Below are positions 61,217 to 64,000 of a stretch of DNA of 64,000 bases, piece by piece (positions within the stretch are counted from its first letter, which is position 1; the number at the start of each line of letters is the position of its first letter). The notes below the pieces were generated by a model. That model saw only the letters and a program-made list of their open reading frames with translations, did not search any database and was not told the DNA's origin. The translations under genes were made by a program, and so were the position numbers. The DNA comes from Nitrosopumilus sp. b3 (lineage in GTDB: Archaea; Thermoproteota; Nitrososphaeria; Nitrososphaerales; Nitrosopumilaceae), in assembly GCF_014078525.1 (NCBI RefSeq), contig NZ_MU078696.1:177873-241872 (forward strand), given 5' to 3'.

Positions 61217-62197
61217 CTATACACTTCTTTTAACTACAAAATCCAACAATGATATGAGTTCTATTTTGGCAGGTCCTGAGTATCTTGATAGTGATTTTTC
61301 AGCTTTATCTGCATATTTTAGTGCCTGTTTTCTTACATTTTCTTCGATATTTAGCGAACGAATTACCTCTACCGCCTTATTTAGATCATTTTTTGAAACT
61401 TTAGAATTTCCAAATGCTTTTAAAATTATTTTTTTGTCTTTTCCTTTTGCTGACTTTATTGCCATTAAAATTGGAAGTGATTTCTTACCTTCTCTGAGAT
61501 CATTCCCTACAGGTTTTTTTGTAATCTTTGGATCTCCCATCACTCCGATTAGATCATCTGTTATTTGAAATGCTATCCCTAAATTTCTTCCAAATGAGGA
61601 CAGATTTGATATGTCACTAGCTTTGTTTGTTGCACATATTGCCCCCATTGCACATGAAACATCAAACAATGCTGCTGTTTTTTTGCTGACCATTGTAATA
61701 TAATCTGCCTGTGTTGGAATTCTTCCCTCTTCTGCCATTTTAACATCAAGTAATTGCCCCTCACAGACATCTACACATCCTTTTGCAAGTCTCGAAACTA
61801 ACTGGGTAATGGCAATAGGTGATAATTTGGAATCTGAAATAACTTGGAATGCTTTTGAAAATAAGACATCTCCTGCAAGAATTGCAATTGGCATTCCAAA
61901 TTTTTTGTGTACTGTAGGGACACCGTGACGCATTTCATCATTGTCCATGATATCATCGTGAACTAATGTAAAGTTGTGAACCATTTCTACTGCACTGGCA
62001 GCCGGCATTGCATTGGAACTTTTCCCCCCTAAAATCTGACAACTTCTAATTACCATGTAAGGTCTAAGTCTTTTTCCTCCATTTACAATTAGATGTCCTG
62101 CTGCATCATAGAGTTTTTTTGGATTTCCTTTTAGTTTTGATTTAAGATATTTGTTAACTGTGATGGCATTTTTTTCAATTTGTTTAGTTTTTTTCAT
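61217..62197 (-). CDS. Polyprenyl diphosphate synthase (GGPP synthase-like), copy 2
   Basis: 326 residues. The Asp-rich motifs are both complete: VHDDIMDNDEMRHG near 94 and FQITDDLIGVMGD near 224. GGKRLRPYMV lies near 37-46. This copy keeps the canonical second DDxxD better than copy 1. It sits in the isoprenoid cluster and overlaps the IDI stop by 14 bp, so it is the likely main C20 synthase for archaeal lipids. Confidence 0.94.
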   Translation of the reverse strand: MKKTKQIEKNAITVNKYLKSKLKGNPKKLYDAAGHLIVNGGKRLRPYMVIRSCQILGGKSSNAMPAASAVEMVHNFTLVHDDIMDNDEMRHGVPTVHKKFGMPIAILAGDVLFSKAFQVISDSKLSPIAITQLVSRLAKGCVDVCEGQLLDVKMAEEGRIPTQADYITMVSKKTAALFDVSCAMGAICATNKASDISNLSSFGRNLGIAFQITDDLIGVMGDPKITKKPVGNDLREGKKSLPILMAIKSAKGKDKKIILKAFGNSKVSKNDLNKAVEVIRSLNIEENVRKQALKYADKAEKSLSRYSGPAKIELISLLDFVVKRSV

Positions 62198-62834
62198 TTA
62201 CTAATCTCCATTTTTCCTTTGGTAAATGAACCTTGATTGCTTTTTGCAATCCTTCATGGATTTCATTACTCATCCATGTTGATAAAATATCTGAATACTT
62301 TTCAAGCATAGGTTGTTCGGATTTCTCAAGTAATTCTAATGCTATTAGCATCCATGGACAATAATTTTGTGGGTTTGTGTTTAGTTCTGAGATAAGTTCT
62401 CTTGCTGAAATCCATTTTATTTCATCTATTTCACCATCAATTTCTTTTAACTCTGTCGATTTGTCAATTATCCCAACTAATGTCCCACAAATTTCATTTT
62501 CTGAGCCTACATCTTTGTATGGAACATGATACTCAAATTTATGAAGATAGTCTAGCTTTCCAGTAATTCCTAATTCTTCAGGCATTCTCCTTTCCCCAGA
62601 TGAGACATATGTCTCTGATTCTCTTGGATGACTTGCAAATGTTCCGTCCCAATCATTTGGCCAGAGCATCTTTTCTTTTGCACGTCTTGTAAGAACAAGC
62701 CTTCCATCTTTATCGAATAATAATGCTGTAAATGCTCTGTGAAGTTTTCCGTTTGGCAAGTGACACTTTACTTTCTCTTCAGTACCTATTGGGTTGTCTT
62801 TTTCATCTACTAAAATCACTAATTCTTCAGACAT
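62184..62834 (-). CDS. idi: Isopentenyl-diphosphate isomerase type 1 (Nudix), altered active site
   Basis: About 216 residues from ATG 62834 (the frame extends to 62864 inside the IPK gene). It has the type 1 layout: KCHLPNGKLHRAFT with two metal histidines, WPNDWDGTFASHPRE, RRMPEELGI and SENEIC. In E. coli the catalytic Cys67 lies in a VCGHP motif. Here the same place reads FASHP, so Ala replaces it. All metal ligands and the aromatic of the C-terminal PWM remain. Either catalysis works without the Cys, or the protein has a different reaction. It shares the operon with IPK, the prenyl synthase and mevalonate kinase. Confidence 0.85.
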   Translation of the reverse strand: MSEELVILVDEKDNPIGTEEKVKCHLPNGKLHRAFTALLFDKDGRLVLTRRAKEKMLWPNDWDGTFASHPRESETYVSSGERRMPEELGITGKLDYLHKFEYHVPYKDVGSENEICGTLVGIIDKSTELKEIDGEIDEIKWISARELISELNTNPQNYCPWMLIALELLEKSEQPMLEKYSDILSTWMSNEIHEGLQKAIKVHLPKEKWRLVNEKN

Positions 62835-62835
62835 T

Positions 62836-63579
62836 TCATTTACTCCTAAACAATGTACCTTCAAATTTCCTATTTTTAACCGCTTTTACAATTCTTTCAG
62901 GATTGTTTCCATTCACAAAGAATACATTCACTCCCATTCTCGAAATTTTTGTTGCTTCCTCAACTTTTCTTGTCATCCCGCCAGTTACATCCATCTTGTT
63001 TTCTGAAATTGACGGATGTTCTCCCTTTAATTCATAAATTAATTTTTTAGATTTTAGATCTGAATACAACCCATCTTCGTTTAATGCAAAAATACAGAGT
63101 CGAGGCTTTAGTATTTTTGCTAGATGAGTCATAATTTTATCTCCTGATAAAATGAAAGTTTTACCCTGTCCGTACCATAGAGCATCTCCATATGTCACTG
63201 GAATTAATTTTGATTTAGAAATTTTTTCAATCTCTTTGATTTTTTTAATTATTGGTTTGTTTCCTGACATGAAATCAGTTGGTGGCAAACAATATGGATT
63301 TAGTTTATTTTCTAACATTGAATCTAAAATTATTTTGTTTAATTCTATCATTGAATTTTTAACAATTGCAACACCTTTTGGATCATACTTTTTCTCTTTG
63401 GTATGCATATCATATTTAACAGACCAATAATGTCCATAAGAGCCACCCCCATGAACAATTACTATTGGTTCGCTGATCTTCTTTAAACTCTTTGTAAGAT
63501 TATCGATTGTTTTTTTCCTAGGTGATAACGGTTTTTCCTTGTTTGTGATGATGGAACCTCCTAATTTTATTAGAATCAT
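62836..63579 (-). CDS. ipk: Isopentenyl phosphate kinase
   Basis: 247-residue amino-acid-kinase-fold enzyme that phosphorylates isopentenyl phosphate, the last step of the archaeal mevalonate route. MILIKLGGSIITNK at the N-terminus, HGGGSYGHYW with the catalytic His near 45-54, and DVTGGMTRKV in the ATP region near 207. It lies between mevalonate kinase and IDI with very short gaps. Confidence 0.95.
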   Translation of the reverse strand: MILIKLGGSIITNKEKPLSPRKKTIDNLTKSLKKISEPIVIVHGGGSYGHYWSVKYDMHTKEKKYDPKGVAIVKNSMIELNKIILDSMLENKLNPYCLPPTDFMSGNKPIIKKIKEIEKISKSKLIPVTYGDALWYGQGKTFILSGDKIMTHLAKILKPRLCIFALNEDGLYSDLKSKKLIYELKGEHPSISENKMDVTGGMTRKVEEATKISRMGVNVFFVNGNNPERIVKAVKNRKFEGTLFRSK

Positions 63580-63602
63580 GATGTTCGAAATTATTTAGTC
63601 AA

Positions 63603-64000
63603 TTAAAAAGTATGCAGTCCTACGAAATCGATTTTTACTGAAAAACAATCATACTTTTTCTCTTCGAATTGTTTAATGGTTTTATCTAAATTCGATTCAT
63701 CTGCTAATGCAAAAATACAGCCTCCTCCACCTGCACCTGTGATTTTTGCCCCATAAGAAACACTATTTCCTGTTTTGATCATGTCTCTTAATTTGTCGTT
63801 TGATACTCCTATTTTTTCAAGATATGCTTGATTTTGAATTACTTTGTTTCCAATTTCTTTGATGTTGTTTTCTTTAATTTCTTTTAAGGCCTCTCCGACT
63901 AATTTTGATTCATTGTTACATAATGTGGCAAATTCCACCTCGTTTTTTTCTTTAAATTCATTTACTTTTGCAACTACAGATTTCGTTGAATGCTCGATGT
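63603..64000 (-). CDS. mvk: Mevalonate kinase, C-terminal part only
   Basis: The frame enters from the right window edge and ends at 63603, so only about 131 C-terminal residues are present. HSTKSVVAKV at the start of the visible part and the GHMP-kinase motif KITGAGGGGCIFAL near the end identify mevalonate kinase. It is the first enzyme here of the mevalonate branch with IPK and IDI. An internal GTG (63938) is not the true start. Confidence 0.93.
   Translation of the reverse strand, partial: IEHSTKSVVAKVNEFKEKNEVEFATLCNNESKLVGEALKEIKENNIKEIGNKVIQNQAYLEKIGVSNDKLRDMIKTGNSVSYGAKITGAGGGGCIFALADESNLDKTIKQFEEKKYDCFSVKIDFVGLHTF

Noticed and set aside
1-64000. Mobile elements, CRISPR arrays or prophage
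   Set aside because: I saw no transposase, integrase, regularly spaced repeats or phage structural genes. Gene content is core throughout.

Overview
The window looks like a chromosomal segment of an ammonia-oxidising-type thaumarchaeon (Nitrososphaerota, Nitrosopumilus-like). The reasons are low G+C, archaeal replication genes (RFC small and large subunits, a GINS subunit, MCM, Hel308), Alba, ABCE1, a biotin-dependent acyl-CoA carboxylase of the 3-hydroxypropionate/4-hydroxybutyrate type, an 11-subunit complex I without NuoEFG, an archaeal mevalonate branch with isopentenyl phosphate kinase, and archaeal TATA boxes about 25 bp before many start codons. I see no CRISPR array, insertion sequence, prophage or integrase. 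This is core-genome DNA.

Layout. 1-5.5 kb: replication (rfcS diverging from gins23-mcm-hel308). 5.5-9.3 kb: a phosphoglycosyl transferase facing a sugar-modification cluster (acetyltransferase, Trm112-like protein, Gfo/Idh dehydrogenase) and ilvE. 9.4-13.5 kb: nucleotidyltransferase-like protein, FNR-like reductase, tRNA-Ala, HEAT protein, Alba, an isocitrate-lyase-family enzyme and a PadR regulator. 13.6-16.9 kb: sdhACDB. 17-24 kb: argH, tRNA-Lys, tRNA-Asp, a coiled-coil protein coupled to a glutamyl-tRNA-reductase-like protein that lacks its catalytic residues, a second FNR-like reductase and an inositol-phosphatase-family enzyme. 23-25.7 kb: unknown gene, rfcL, zinc protein. 25.8-29.3 kb: three-gene carboxylase operon. 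29.9-40.3 kb: nuoABCDHIJKMLN. 40.3-46 kb: prenyl synthase, tRNA-Glu with a T-loop intron, CADD-like protein, tRNA(CAT), a candidate C/D box sRNA, pyrE, LarA-like protein, site-2 protease. 46-51 kb: trm5, ABCE1, 5S rRNA, small zinc-finger protein, pepA, DCC protein. 50.9-54.2 kb: pentose-phosphate operon (transketolase N-half fused to ribulose-phosphate 3-epimerase, transketolase C-half, transaldolase). 54-59.5 kb: mixed genes including CorA, tRNA-His, a Rieske protein and an FAH-family enzyme. 59.5-64 kb: gltX and isoprenoid genes (prenyl synthase, IDI, IPK, mevalonate kinase 3' part).

The most unusual items are the transketolase/epimerase fusion, the GluTR-like protein without active-site Cys, His or GE motif, an IDI-1 with Ala in place of its catalytic Cys, several tRNAs with non-canonical T-arms (including an intron inside a T-loop), seven GATC sites within 97 bp in front of the GINS-MCM operon, a tandem palindrome filling the padR core promoter, and very short divergent promoters that seem to share one TATA element. 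Genes at the head of operons generally look leaderless. Several internal operon genes carry a clear AGGAGG ribosome-binding site.
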